Shown here piece after piece: positions 12,244-24,300 of a stretch of 64,000 nt of DNA. Below the pieces are notes generated by a model. That model worked only from the letters and a program-made list of their open reading frames with translations. It ran no database searches and was not told the DNA's origin. The position numbers and the translations under genes were made by a program. Origin of the DNA: Diadema setosum (Eukaryota > Echinodermata > Echinoidea > Diadematoida > Diadematidae); assembly GCF_964275005.1 (NCBI RefSeq), contig NC_092704.1:11906871-11970870 (forward strand). The letters run 5' to 3'. How positions within the stretch are numbered: position 1 is the stretch's first letter; each line of letters starts with the position of its first letter.

Positions 12244-12482
12244 AATTTGTTCGCAAAAACCGATAAGTCCATTTTTGAAGATTTTGAAGTACGGTCTCTG
12301 TCATAAAGTACAAAATAATACCTTTTAAATGATATATTGGTCACTACATATAAAGGGACATTTTTGAAGCTATGGTCAAAAGAAGCAAACATTTTCTTAC
12401 TATTCTTTTTATTTTTCTTGACCTTTAATCGCAAATATCTCCATTTGGCAAATATGGACTTATCGGTTTTTGCGAACAAACT
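12244..12482 (-). mobile_element. MITE with GTTTGTTCGCAAAAACCGAT ends, copy 2
   Basis: Reverse-oriented copy of the 8358-8595 element, with the same terminal inverted repeats and a high level of identity throughout. The 170-codon minus-strand open frame is the MITE plus flank and not a gene. Confidence 0.8.
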
Positions 12483-13022
12483 CTTCATATATTATTATTA
12501 CATTAGATTAGATTAAATTAAATTACATGAATATAATATGCATACAGACATAAAATATGTACTACGCACACATACATAAATATATTGAGTGACAGAGAGA
12601 GAGAGAGAGAGAGGGAGACAGACAATACAAACATGCACTTTGTTAACGTAAGTTTCTATATTATCTGTTCTTCGGAGTTTGTGTGTATTATATGTTTAGA
12701 GTATGTGTATATGGGTTTTCCTGCACTATCATAGCAATAAATAACAATTAATCTCTGTGTTTGGCGCACACAGGCTATATAAAAAATGCTGAAGTCTTTA
12801 TAGTCTTTATAGAACAGCTCACTCATTTCACCTCACATCCTTTGGGCTAATCTTTAATGTGTATGTGGTGTGTGTGTGTGTGTGTGTGTTGTGAACAAAT
12901 AACTTACAAACAACACAAAGTTCACTGAAATAAACAAACCTTCCATGTTGTTAACATGCACTTTTGACAAATGCATGTTATTGTTCTTTTCTGTCTGTAT
13001 ATTTCTCAATAATACTGAGTAA

Positions 13023-13213
13023 TATTCTGATATCACACAGATTGCACAGGTATGCAGTATTCTTATCCTTCCGTTTTATGCAATCTCACTTGTCATATAA
13101 TATAAGTGAAATTGCATAAACGGAAGGCTAAGATTATGAATACTAAGTGAAATTGCGTAAAACGAAAGGCTAAGAATACTGCATACTCGTGCAGTCTGTG
13201 TGATATCAGAATA
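13023..13213. mobile_element. Palindromic inverted-repeat element
   Basis: The left arm reads inward from ATTCTGATATCACACAGATTG through GTATGCAGTATTCTTA. The right arm is its near-perfect inverse, ending CTGTGTGATATCAGAAT. An inner repeat of AAGTGAAATTGC.TAAA.CG is present twice. About 190 bp, non-coding. Confidence 0.7.
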
Positions 13214-14129
13214 GACTCCCGTATTTACCAGCTATCATGAACACAGCTGGAAGCATAATTGGATCAATACGATCGATACTATTTATACTGCTAATTTGTG
13301 CCACTCCCTGATAAAAACATTTTACAGAGCAGAAAAACAATGAAGTGTAGGACGAGAATATCAACAGGTGTTTTGGATGGCACGTAACTTCACTTCCGAA
13401 CCGGTCTAAACTGAAAAAGAAAAAAAAAGAAAAAGAAAAACAGGTAACGGGAGTTATGTAAATGTTCTTTCACAACTATTTTCTGACTGTTGCTGATAAT
13501 GGGAGAGGAGTAGGATACTGAGTGCAAGTTCATGACTTCGGAAATGACAAGCGATTTACATGTGCGTTAGTAGCTATTTTTTTCCATAATATTCACTGGA
13601 ATATAACTATCAAAATAGTCTCTTGCATTTGATTTTTTTTTCCTATTTCTGCCCCTTTTTTTCCCGAAGAACAGTAAGAGATGATATTGGCTACAGAAAC
13701 ATAACTTTTCAAGCATCTCTTAATTCACTTAGAAATTATGGCATGCTTGGTATAAACATGATAAAGAAATCAAATATAGATGAGGGAGTATGAGACGACG
13801 AGAAAGCCATTGTACATGACGAGCTTGAAGAAGAAAGGAACTGAAGATCATGCGTTACATCTTATCACAAGACGCATATTATAGGCTTATCAAACTTATA
13901 TATCTATCATTTTTTACTTTTCTCTCTTTTGTCATTTTCTTGATCAATGTTGATGTGTGCGATGGGAGGGGCAGATTGTAAATGAAATGCAATCTCATGT
14001 CGTGATTATTGGTATTGATTCTAATATGCATTTTGAGTAGCAGGCTTTTAGCTACTTGATGGAAATGAAAAACTGTAAGTCTCTTTTTGTTGTCACCCTT
14101 CGAGGAGCGCTACTCTCTCATATGAACGA

Positions 14130-14333
14130 TGAATAGATGGATTGATACATAGATAGATAGAAATACAAGAAAATGAAAATAAATAAATGAATAAATAAGT
14201 AAAGAATTAAATGAATGAGTGAATGAATGAATAAACAAATAGATAATGAATAAATGAATGAACAAATGAATAAATGATAAACAAATAAATAAATAAATAC
14301 ATAAATAAATACACACATAAATAAATACATGCA
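14130..14333. repeat. ATAAATGA-type minisatellite
   Basis: Degenerate tandem repeats of 4-8 bp (AAATGAATAAATGAATG...). The open frames translated from it (IYLFIHSF...) are artefacts. Confidence 0.85.
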
Positions 14334-14574
14334 TCCACTAGTACCTTAATAGATTTCGCGAAGATTGTTTTTCTTATAGAAATGTATAGTGGGAAAAGTG
14401 AGTACGAACGTTTTGGTGTACATTGAAAGAGTTAGAAGAGCTTGGTAGCTTGCATGATAGAGCTAAATATCAGCATGTTGAATCATGTGTACATATACAG
14501 CACAGAAATCGATTCTCCAAAGGAGACGCATAACCCCGCCTGCAGTGGTCTCTTGGCCAAAACCCTCCGTAAAA

Positions 14575-14805
14575 GTTGAAAATGATGACACGACATTTGC
14601 TCCTGCGACAATGGCTCCTGTCTTATTTTTCGAGGACTTAGGGTTAAGGTTAGGTTTGTGATAGGGCTTTGGGCTTAGTTTCATGTGAGGATTAGGACTA
14701 GGGTTAGGGATACGTTTGTGCGCAGAAATTATGTTTGGCTTTATAGCGTGCAGATATTTTTGGGGAACAATTGCCTCAGGGGCAAATGTCATGGACCGTT
14801 GAAAG
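14575..14805. mobile_element. Degenerate inverted-repeat element with GGTTAGGGTTA-like core
   Basis: GACATTTGCTCCTGCGACAAT at the left is matched in inverse by ATTGCCTCAGGGGCAAATGTC at the right, with a core of TTAGGGTTAAGGTTAGG-type sequence. The end points are approximate. Confidence 0.5.
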
Positions 14806-17800
14806 TACCTGTAGGTTGGTCTTTATTGTCCAAAAATAAAATGCAAAACTGCTCAATGGAGGTCATTGGTCGGTGTTTTCCTTGTCATCTTCAAACTAAA
14901 GGGCTTAACGTGTTTCTTACTGCCATTACCGTAGGGAAAGAGAGATTAATACACAAGAAATCAACCGTAAAATCAAAAGCAGCAAAGTGCAAAAGTCACC
15001 AGTCGAAAGAACAATATGTGTCATGTATATTCCATTCCAGTAGAAAAGCTCTTTCCGGATTCTCATTTCACTAAATTAATCTTTCTCTCATTGGTAATTC
15101 TATAATGTCATCAATACAGTGTATCTACGTTGTAATTTGCATTTTTTTCTAAGTTTTGATACCCGTGTCACTTCGATATTATTGTGATTCTTAGGGTTAG
15201 AAAATAAGTAAATGACAAGAAAAAATATGTACATGACATGATCTTTGACAGCATGAAACCCATGGATTAATTTCGTGTCAATAATTTGAGTCGAGTTCTC
15301 AGAACAATCTTAAAGATGTGAATGCACCGTCATACACCATAGTCTCTTGCATACCACGAGAGCTGGGGTAATGTTTACTTTCAAAGAGCTTATTGTAAGT
15401 GTTCGGATAAAGGGAAGATGTTGTACTTATGACTGAAAAATAGATTTCTGCTTCGCAGGGCGGCTGGAGTTCTGCTTCTACACCTGGCGGTGAGGGCCTA
15501 AAAACAGGCGCAGGTCATGTTAGTTATCGGTTGAATATGATTATTCTCTTTGGCATGTAAACGAATTCAAGTAATTGTAGGGTATAAGCTGTAAAAATGT
15601 GTACTGGCGAAATATACCAATCCTGAACTTAAATTTTGACCACAGGAAGCGATTGTAATAAGCTTCATTTGATGATATTTCATTTTAAGGATGTACAATT
15701 GTTTGAGTGATTTCATGAATCTAGGCAAAGAACAAAAATACGAACAAGGCTTCGTGTTTTCATCTTGTTGTCCAATAGTACAGCGCAACGAGTATCTATT
15801 TAGGTAGAATGAGCGTGTTATAAGAGTCTCTGTTAGCACTAGGATTTTGTTCCTTTTTTTAATAGCGTATAGAAAAGGTAGGCGCATGGAGAGAGTACAG
15901 TATCATTGGAGCAAAGAGCAGGTAATATTGTTCTCTTCTTTGTGGAAATTATCATTGAATCATATGTGGATAATTAAAGAACTGCCATTTGGAAAAAAAA
16001 AAAAGACACAGCTAAACTTGAACATGATGATTCAAACATTTCCCCCAAGTAGTTTATTATATGCGGTCATGGTTTATACCTTAGGTGTTTGAATTCTTTG
16101 TGGAGTTTTGTGACTCACTAACATTGATTACGGTATAGACACACCATTACGCTTGAATGCATGTTTCCAAGGTGGTCTAAGGTGAAAGCATGTACTAAGT
16201 CGAACTCAGCGAAATAAAAAAGCAAAATGAAAACACAAAACATTGATGCTTGAACAGAAAAAAAAAGTTTTATTTCAAACCCGAAAAATCACAAAGTGTA
16301 CAGTACTAAAAGGGCTGGCCTTTTAAAGCAAAAGTTTCCATCACGAGTTATACCGAGTTACATCAAGGAACCAGCGTTACATGAGAGTCTTATGACATGA
16401 AAAACCATCTCAAATTGTTTGATTTGAGCAATACCAACAATAAACTCAATACAAAAGACTATAGGCTTACTAATATTAAACAGACGAAAGCAATGAAACG
16501 TATTACGTACTGCAGCAAATGTAAATGAAGCCCACACAATGTTACAGGCATTGGGCCAAAGTCTTACAACCATTATGTCATGTATGTCAAAGAGAATAGG
16601 CACTTACGTGTAAAAACATCGCAAATAAAAGGTAGGCTTTATAACAAAAGTGAATTTGACAAACAAATTAGGAAACAAATTGAAAAAATAGACACTATAG
16701 ACGCACGTGTAAACACGAAGCAATAACGTTAAAACTGCTTATTACTAATTATCAAAACCTAACAGTACACCTTGTATGGCAAAGCGAGGTACAGACTACG
16801 CGAAGAAGCGGTTCAAGCATGTTACCATATTAAAAAAAAAGCATGAATTAAATACTAAATTTGCGAGTTCCCCGCTTGAGAAAGTTTTAAATCTGTAAGT
16901 AAGGAATATACGATATTAAGAAAGTGATGTGTCGGGCCTCCATTTTTATGTTTCGGTGACCCGATTTGGCCACCAAAAATCTGTGAGTGCGTAGATTGTT
17001 TTCATGTTTTTCTCACTCAGAAAATGGGAAATTAAATCGTGGCTCAGTGCTTCACAACTGTATCCATTTCAGCAGATAGTATGTACGGCAGAACTCAACT
17101 GAATTGAAATGTCTGTCAACCGAACTGAAATGTCTATTCCACGGCCAAACTATTCATGACCATCTTTAAATATTGTATCTTACGTTTATATTTCCAACAA
17201 TGATACTGTAAGTATATCCCTTGATGATGATATCAAAGTTCCATGAATATAATATATTATGTTATCATTGAAATAGTTTATTTCTTTTTAATGGCTAAAT
17301 TCAATACACTGTACTACAGGATGTCAAACTTTAAATAATTTCGGGTGACATTTGACTTCCTCAGTCATAATTATACCTGCAAACAATCAAGGTTTATGAT
17401 AATTATCAGAGTTTATAATCACTGAAATGTGTAACAGAATGATTCAATTTAGTTCGTAGTCACAGTACAGTAAGTGGTATTTGACGCACTTTGTCATACT
17501 ATCCATAGCTTCTTATTGTATTGTTCTAGCACTTCTAATGTTGTTCAAATCATTTTTTTTTTTTAGTATTTTCCATTTTGATTTCTGGGGGAAAACGTGG
17601 GAATTTGATGAAGAAAAGTTACTATCGAGCCATGATATGTGTGTGTGAGAGAGAGAGAGAGAGTGTGTGTGTACCTCACAGAAACTAAGAGTCAGTAAGA
17701 AACAAATAAGATAAGACATGATCGAAAGAGAAACTGTGCATGATGATCTCTGGAAAGCACTAAATCTTGTAGGGAAGCTAGGACACATACACGGCAACGC

Positions 17801-17979
17801 ACTTATTTCCAAAGGACAACGAGACATCTTTCCTATTTGATTCTCTTCTTCTTCTTACGATGCCTCCATGAAAGTGTTACGGTACAAGGTATACCAAGGT
17901 ATTTAGTCAGACTTGAGAATTACTGTTAAAAGCACTTTATCAAAGGGTGACTGCGGCCAATATACGTTTACTTCTATAG
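14806..17979. other. Intergenic, no gene recognised
   Basis: AT-rich sequence with small repeats ((GA)n/(GT)n at about 17639-17672). Open frames of 80-130 codons here lack domains, signal peptides or consistent splice context. Confidence 0.45.
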
Positions 17980-17985
17980 TTTATT
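17980..17985 (-). promoter_or_regulatory. Possible polyadenylation signal of the mucin gene
   Basis: AATAAA on the minus strand about 400 nt past the stop codon. It is the only canonical hexamer noted at a reasonable distance. Such motifs are common in AT-rich DNA. Confidence 0.25.
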
Positions 17986-18388
17986 ATAGATGTACAAGAT
18001 TATTAATACTTTACTTAAATGAAAAGGGTTGTATTTAGAGAATACAATAATGAAACCTTATACAGTGAGACATCGCAACAAACACTGAAATGATTAAAAT
18101 GTATAAACACACCGAAAACCAATTGATGCAAGTCTACAAGTGACCAAGATAAACCTTGAATATATAATTTGCTTCTGTAATTGTTTAGCCGGCTATGAGT
18201 TGAGATTATTCTCAAGTAATAAGTCTAAATCGAAAAAAAAAATAGACATACACATATATAAACACATGGGAAAGTAAAACATGACATACCAGAAGCAAAG
18301 CAGATAGTATGAATTGATGAGTGTAAGGGCATGCAGGTCGGAGGGAAATCTTGTCAACCACGTCAAAAGACGATCGGTAATTTAATTT

Positions 18389-18696
18389 TTACGCAATGCG
18401 ACCATTTTCGCATTCCATGCACATGCACTGCGTTACGAATTCGACGGACTGCCGACCGCTTGGTGTATAAGCCCCCCCGAAGCTGGCGCACTCCATTTCA
18501 ACGGCTTGGAAGGTTGTCTGCAAGACTTGGCAGCACCGACAGTCTACGACGCGATTCTCGTCCTCCGATGATTCGCACGTCCCCGAGCAGGTCCCGACGC
18601 GAACAGGTTGGGTGGAACGACATCGGCCCTTCATTATGATTTTCTCCGTGTAGGAGACTTCACACGAAGTCGTTGGCTGCGGTTCTGGTAGGGCCT
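18389..18696 (-). CDS. Mucin terminal exon: CTCK (cystine-knot) domain and stop
   Basis: 308 bp after a TTTTACAG acceptor (phase 1 in), closing ENGRIA-TAA. The linker EALPEPQPTT is followed by SCEVSYTEKIIMKGRC, VGTCSGTCESS, VVDCRCCQV, VEMECAS and TQCMCMEC. The C-x-G-x-C and paired C-x-CC cysteines match the C-terminal cystine knot of mucins, VWF and norrin, which in those proteins forms intermolecular disulfide dimers. Confidence 0.92.
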
Positions 18697-18791
18697 CTGT
18701 AAAACGTAAAATGAAAAGAGTTAATGGCGGGGCCACCTTTATCAAGTGCTCATTTACCAAAAACAAAAAACAAAAACAGAAACAAACAAAC

Positions 18792-18833
<42 letters not shown>

Positions 18834-21335
18834 AAAACCACATATTATACAAAGACAAAAGTGTTTAACCCGGTGAAGTGGTCCCACCTCACATCCAACT
18901 GGACCCCATGGAAGACCAGCTTAACGTAGCCGAATATGGGCTACTGCGTATCCAGCCATCTTCTCAGATGGAAATGAACAAACAAACAAAATGAGAACAT
19001 GGACGAAAGGCGGAGAAATGATACCGCTTTGACAGGGTCTTTATATTTGCTGTAATGTATGATAGAAGAGCTCTTTATATTCATATAAATAATTGGGTGA
19101 CTACAATTATACTACTCTCTCTGCAAAAAGTACATCGCAGCAAACGTTTTTCTCAAAACATGACTATTAAGTCCTACAATTCAGAGCTGTCACAAGAAAA
19201 ACAACATAACAAAACGATTACAATGATACATTAAAACTGGAATGAAAAAAAATATAGTAAATGGGTCTAACAGTTATACGTACATTCCCATCTGAGGCAT
19301 ACTGTTCTTTTCATTGCTCTCAAAATGAAACAGACAAACAAAAACAAGTAAACAAGACGATGCCCTATGACGTCATATCCCTGCAGACACTTTGGTGAAC
19401 AATATGCTGCTGTCGTTTCCGCCTAGATGGCCCCAAATCTATGATTTACACTGTTCTCTTGTGAAACAATACAAACATAATGTTATTTTCCGGGTACCAA
19501 ACTATTCACGATATCCTGTGATTATGAGCATAATAAGGGTTCGTATATTGTAAGTAATTCTACTGCTATTGGTACCGATAGCAGTCACTATTTTGATTAT
19601 TCCATTGAAACGTTACTTGTTGTTTTATCGTATAAGTTGACGAATACGTGTGCAGAGATACTAATATAATTGTAGTCACCCATTTATTTCTAACGCACTG
19701 AGCTGTAGTATCGATTCATTGTTCATGATTCTTTTTTATATGTTGTATTGTTTCCATATTTCTGCGTCAGAGACACAGCGGGATGTTCTTACCACATCGG
19801 GGGCAACACTGGTCCTCAACGTAGATCAGGTTACCCTGTATGATAAACATACGATCCGTGGTTAATGTTTCTTTGTTTGTTTGTTTTTTTGAAAAAAAGT
19901 GTTATTCTATATTCTTTGTTAACATAATTCTTGCACTGAAATTAAAGTAAAGCACATTGTATGAAAGCACACATTTAAAGTTTATCATCTCGTAGTAGTT
20001 CAAAGCATTATTGTTTTTTATTTGTTTATCAACAGACTAATTGATGCGCTCGAGTTATAAAGACAGTCAAGTTAATGCATAATAATTATACATTATTTTT
20101 TTTCCTTAATTTTTCCAAGACAAAGGCCCTTTAATAGTAAACAAAAAACGTGTTGTAATCGCGTGAAAAATCACTCACGTTACAGGTGGTATTGCAACGG
20201 ACTGGTTGAACCCGGAAACCATCGTCTGCGGAACACGTCATCTCAACGCAACCCCTGCCGTCAGGGCTCGGTATCTGCTCATCAAACTAAGAATAAATAA
20301 TCAGAAACCATTTGCTATTGTTCTTTCCATTTCCTCATGATAATGTTGGTGATGTTGCACGCTGGTACACAGAATATCAGAAGTAAAATTAAAGGGAAAT
20401 TGACCGAGGATCGGATCCACCCACGTTTTTCCTACCTGCCATGCTCCACACTCAGGAATAAAACAGATTCGTACAAGTACACTTGTTCATCGAAATTTTT
20501 GAAATAATGTCAATCGCAGTTTGTCATTGGATTCGGACATTGTCCCTGGCCAATTCCGCCTAATACATACACTTTACGCTGTATAACTTCCCTGTAATGA
20601 AGTGGTCTGCCTTGACTGAAACTTAACTACCTTTACAACATCCATCTTCGTAATAATGATGGCGGCCTCCGTCACACCATCAAACACCGCCATCCAACAG
20701 CGCCTTCCTCAATCTGTGGTCCCTCTACCTTTGACCATTTGTTTTTAATTTTTGTTTAGCATTCCATACAGCTTAATAAACAGATATTCATCCCAAATAA
20801 TTGCTATTTTTACGTCTTGAATAAATCATCATTTAAAAGGAAAGAAAACTGTATGTTGTACAAATTGAAGTCTCTGCAGAAAACATACAATACACAATCA
20901 ATTACAAAACTCAAAATGATCAATCAATACAATAACACACACAAAAAAACCCCCTAAACACTGGATGCACCTGACAGGGCTGCAAGGCATTGGGCAAAAT
21001 TAACTAAATAACTGTAGTCCGCTCACCGCCCTAACCTATATCCATTCCAGGCGCATCCTGTGTTACAGATTTATGTGCCACTGATTATCATAATAAAATA
21101 TTCATACCTATGCCTTTTAAAATGTCTTGCATGAAAATATAAACTATGTAAAAATCCTTGTATATTTCACAAAGACAGAGGAAAAAAAAAACAGTATCTC
21201 ACCAAGTAGAAGTTCCCGTTCACCTTACAACCTGGTCAGGAAGAAGTGAGGGGAAAAATAACATCGGCATTGGCTTTTGCAGAATATGAACATAATAACA
21301 TAACAGAACGTACAACATGAACATAATAATATATC

Positions 21336-21383
<48 letters not shown>

Positions 21384-24300
21384 CATAATTATATGTATAA
21401 AGATATGAACACATAATGGCTATTTTTCATCAAAATGAAAAGAAAAAAACAACAATCCATACAAACCTCATGAAACGCAACAATTAGCTACATGCAAAGA
21501 GAAAACTTCGTTTATCTTAACAAAAAATGTAATCACTTTATACTCAGATACAAATATACGTCACATTATGATACATAAAGAGAAATAATACCATTTGACA
21601 GGCAGCTACAAACAGTCTAAATAATATGAATACAGTTCTAGCTAATATTGGATACAAAACCTTTTGTTGTTGTTTTTTCGGCATATATTCATATACTTTC
21701 TTCGCTTGATTTAAAGATTGACAAAATTGGCGAAAAATCTAATGATTTCTTTTTATTTTTGTCAGAAGTATTTTGCATACAAATAAACCACATTGTAACA
21801 CTTTACGTTAGAACCAAGTTTAAAAGTACTTCTCGTAAGTTGAGTTTGAATCTGTAAGATAATTTCCTGTATTTGAGAAATTCGTTTATCAACCGTTTCA
21901 CCGAAATGTTATTAGAAATTATGTTATTATTGTGTCTTTTCTATTGTTTCTGCCTTCCCCAATGACTCCATCTTTTAACAGCAACATACCCCTTTGCCTT
22001 GGAAGACACTGATCTGTAGTTGAATAAAAGGGAAAAAAGGAAATGATTTGAGCATAAGTAGGAGATATGGGCAGTCTTGATTACAAAATTACACGTATTC
22101 ATGTGAATGGTGGAGCAATCATATAAAGCTTACAAGCTTGTACGTTCACAGACCTGTATAGGTTACAGATTTGTAAGCTCGAAGGCTGATTGGAAATGAC
22201 TCTTTAGACAGCCTCCTTAAAAATGTCCAAATGTATCTAAAAAAAACAAAAAACAAACAAAAACGTTGATGACATGAAGGACAGGAATATACAGGAGAGG
22301 GAATGAAGATAATGTAAAGATCAACTGCCTTAATGAGGACTTATTGGTCATGATAATAATTATATCAACTTGTTAACAACAAATCCTTCTACAAGCGGTT
22401 TTGTGATTACGATATACAGAGTAGAGGGCATAAAGACATAATATCTTATACAGTGACTTGAACAAACCAGTTTTTCCGTAACCAAACAACTAAGACTTTG
22501 GTTGCACCCTTAATCATAGTTATTCAGATTTAAAAATTATTCAGGTGTAGAACATGTATATGAATATGCTCATAAGACCTTGTAAAACAAATGAAGAGTT
22601 TTATCACAAAACGAGCTAACTTCATTCTTGTTAAGTTGAGATGTTATTTTGTGATTAAAGCTGCTAAAAACAAAGAAAATGATAAGACAATATGGGATAT
22701 TTTTATTCATAATTTCTAGAATAATATTCCTTGTTATATTACAAGTGAGGTATCACCGGAAAGGTTTTATTTTGCTCTGTCTGACGATGGACTTACTTTA
22801 AAATGTGTAAAAATGGCGCCTAGCCCATTTTGCAATGAAGCTCTTCAAATGTAGGCCTATGCTCTATCTTTAATATTCAAAACATTAAATTCTATTTAAT
22901 TCATTGCCATTATTATTTTGCTCTAACAAGACAAGTCATATGCTTAGAAAGGTACCTCAGTAGCTGAAAGATAAATCTGACTCGATGAATCTCCACATGA
23001 ATATTTTTATGTCACCTGACTGATTTGCCACAGAACCTTCCAACAATATGTCGTTAATTTTGAGAACCGATGAAGCTCTGAAATCTACACAGTACGTAGT
23101 TCAGTGCACATGAAACATCAACCATGTGTCTTGGGCTGCTGTAGTTGAGATCTCCATTGACAACTGATGAATCTGCCACCGTGCGGAACTTACCGATTGT
23201 AACGCAGTACTCAAACGTTGGCTCGAACGTGAAGTCGCCGAACTGACCGGACCTGGTAAACTGTATCTTGACATCCGTTACATCTGGTGGCAGCAGATTT
23301 GATACATTGAACTCCAGAGTATCTCCCGCCATGGTATCCGGAGGTATCAGAAACTCTGTCACCTTTGAAAAGAAAAAAAAAAGAAAGAAGAAATGATACG
23401 TGGTAATGATCCAAAACAAAATGCACTGACAGATGTGCCTCGAAAGGTACGACGATGTTGATATTTGGGAAATCTGCACAAAAGCTAATTACGAACTGGT
23501 TTACCTAATCCACTATTTTTCTCTACCAAAAAAAAAAAAAATATATATATATATCATGATGTCCATTTAACAACATAGGTCTTTACTCCTTAGTGCATTG
23601 ATTCAGCTCGATACTTACCGTGTCTGTACCGGCATCCGTTACTAGTTGCCAGCTTCCACCCTCACGTTTATAGTGCAACTCGAATCCGACAGGCTCTTGC
23701 GCTTGGAGATCTTGCAAGACCTCGATCCGCAGAGCAGCCAGGACCACCGTGGTGCTGAACTCTGAGGTGAAGGCGCCGGCGGGCTGCGCTACCCCTACAC
23801 CGTCTGTGCTGGAGGCGACATTTCCATCTGGCATCGTGTTAGCGCTGTAAACATCCACTCCGACGATGTCGGTCCCGCAAATAAGCTCTCCAACAAAGTA
23901 ACATATCGGAGCTATATATGGAATAAGTATAGTAACAATGCAACGGTTCATTATTGTTTGCAAGTGTAGTGTACACATGCACGTTAATTACACGTAGTTA
24001 GATTTGTATATAGGCCTACATTTTGAGCAAATGCGAGTGCTTTTCGGTTTCTGTTTTGTTGTTGCTGTGGTGGTGGTTGTTGTTGTTGTATCAACCTTCG
24101 GTATTAACGGTGCGTTACCACTCTCCACCATTACTGTTGGTGTTTTTAAAAAAAATCTTCTCCCCCCCCTCCAAACAGCGCACCTAATCTCAACCTCCTC
24201 GTCAGGTTCATGGGCATGATCTCATATATTTATAAGTCTAATATCTACGTACCTGTCGTGCCGGGAACTGGAGTAGTTGCGGCAGTCGGTGCAGGAGAAG

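Noticed and set aside
14110..14334. Apparently hydrophobic minus-strand frames
   Set aside because: They translate the ATAAATGA minisatellite.
14640..14715. Internal telomeric array (GGTTAGGGTTA)
   Set aside because: Only a few degenerate units inside an inverted-repeat element; no perfect TTAGGG array.
681..18391. Possibility that the EMI/EGF exons are the end of the mucin gene
   Set aside because: The mucin frame ends with a CTCK domain and TAA at 18389, and the EMI gene has its own signal-peptide exon at 5752.
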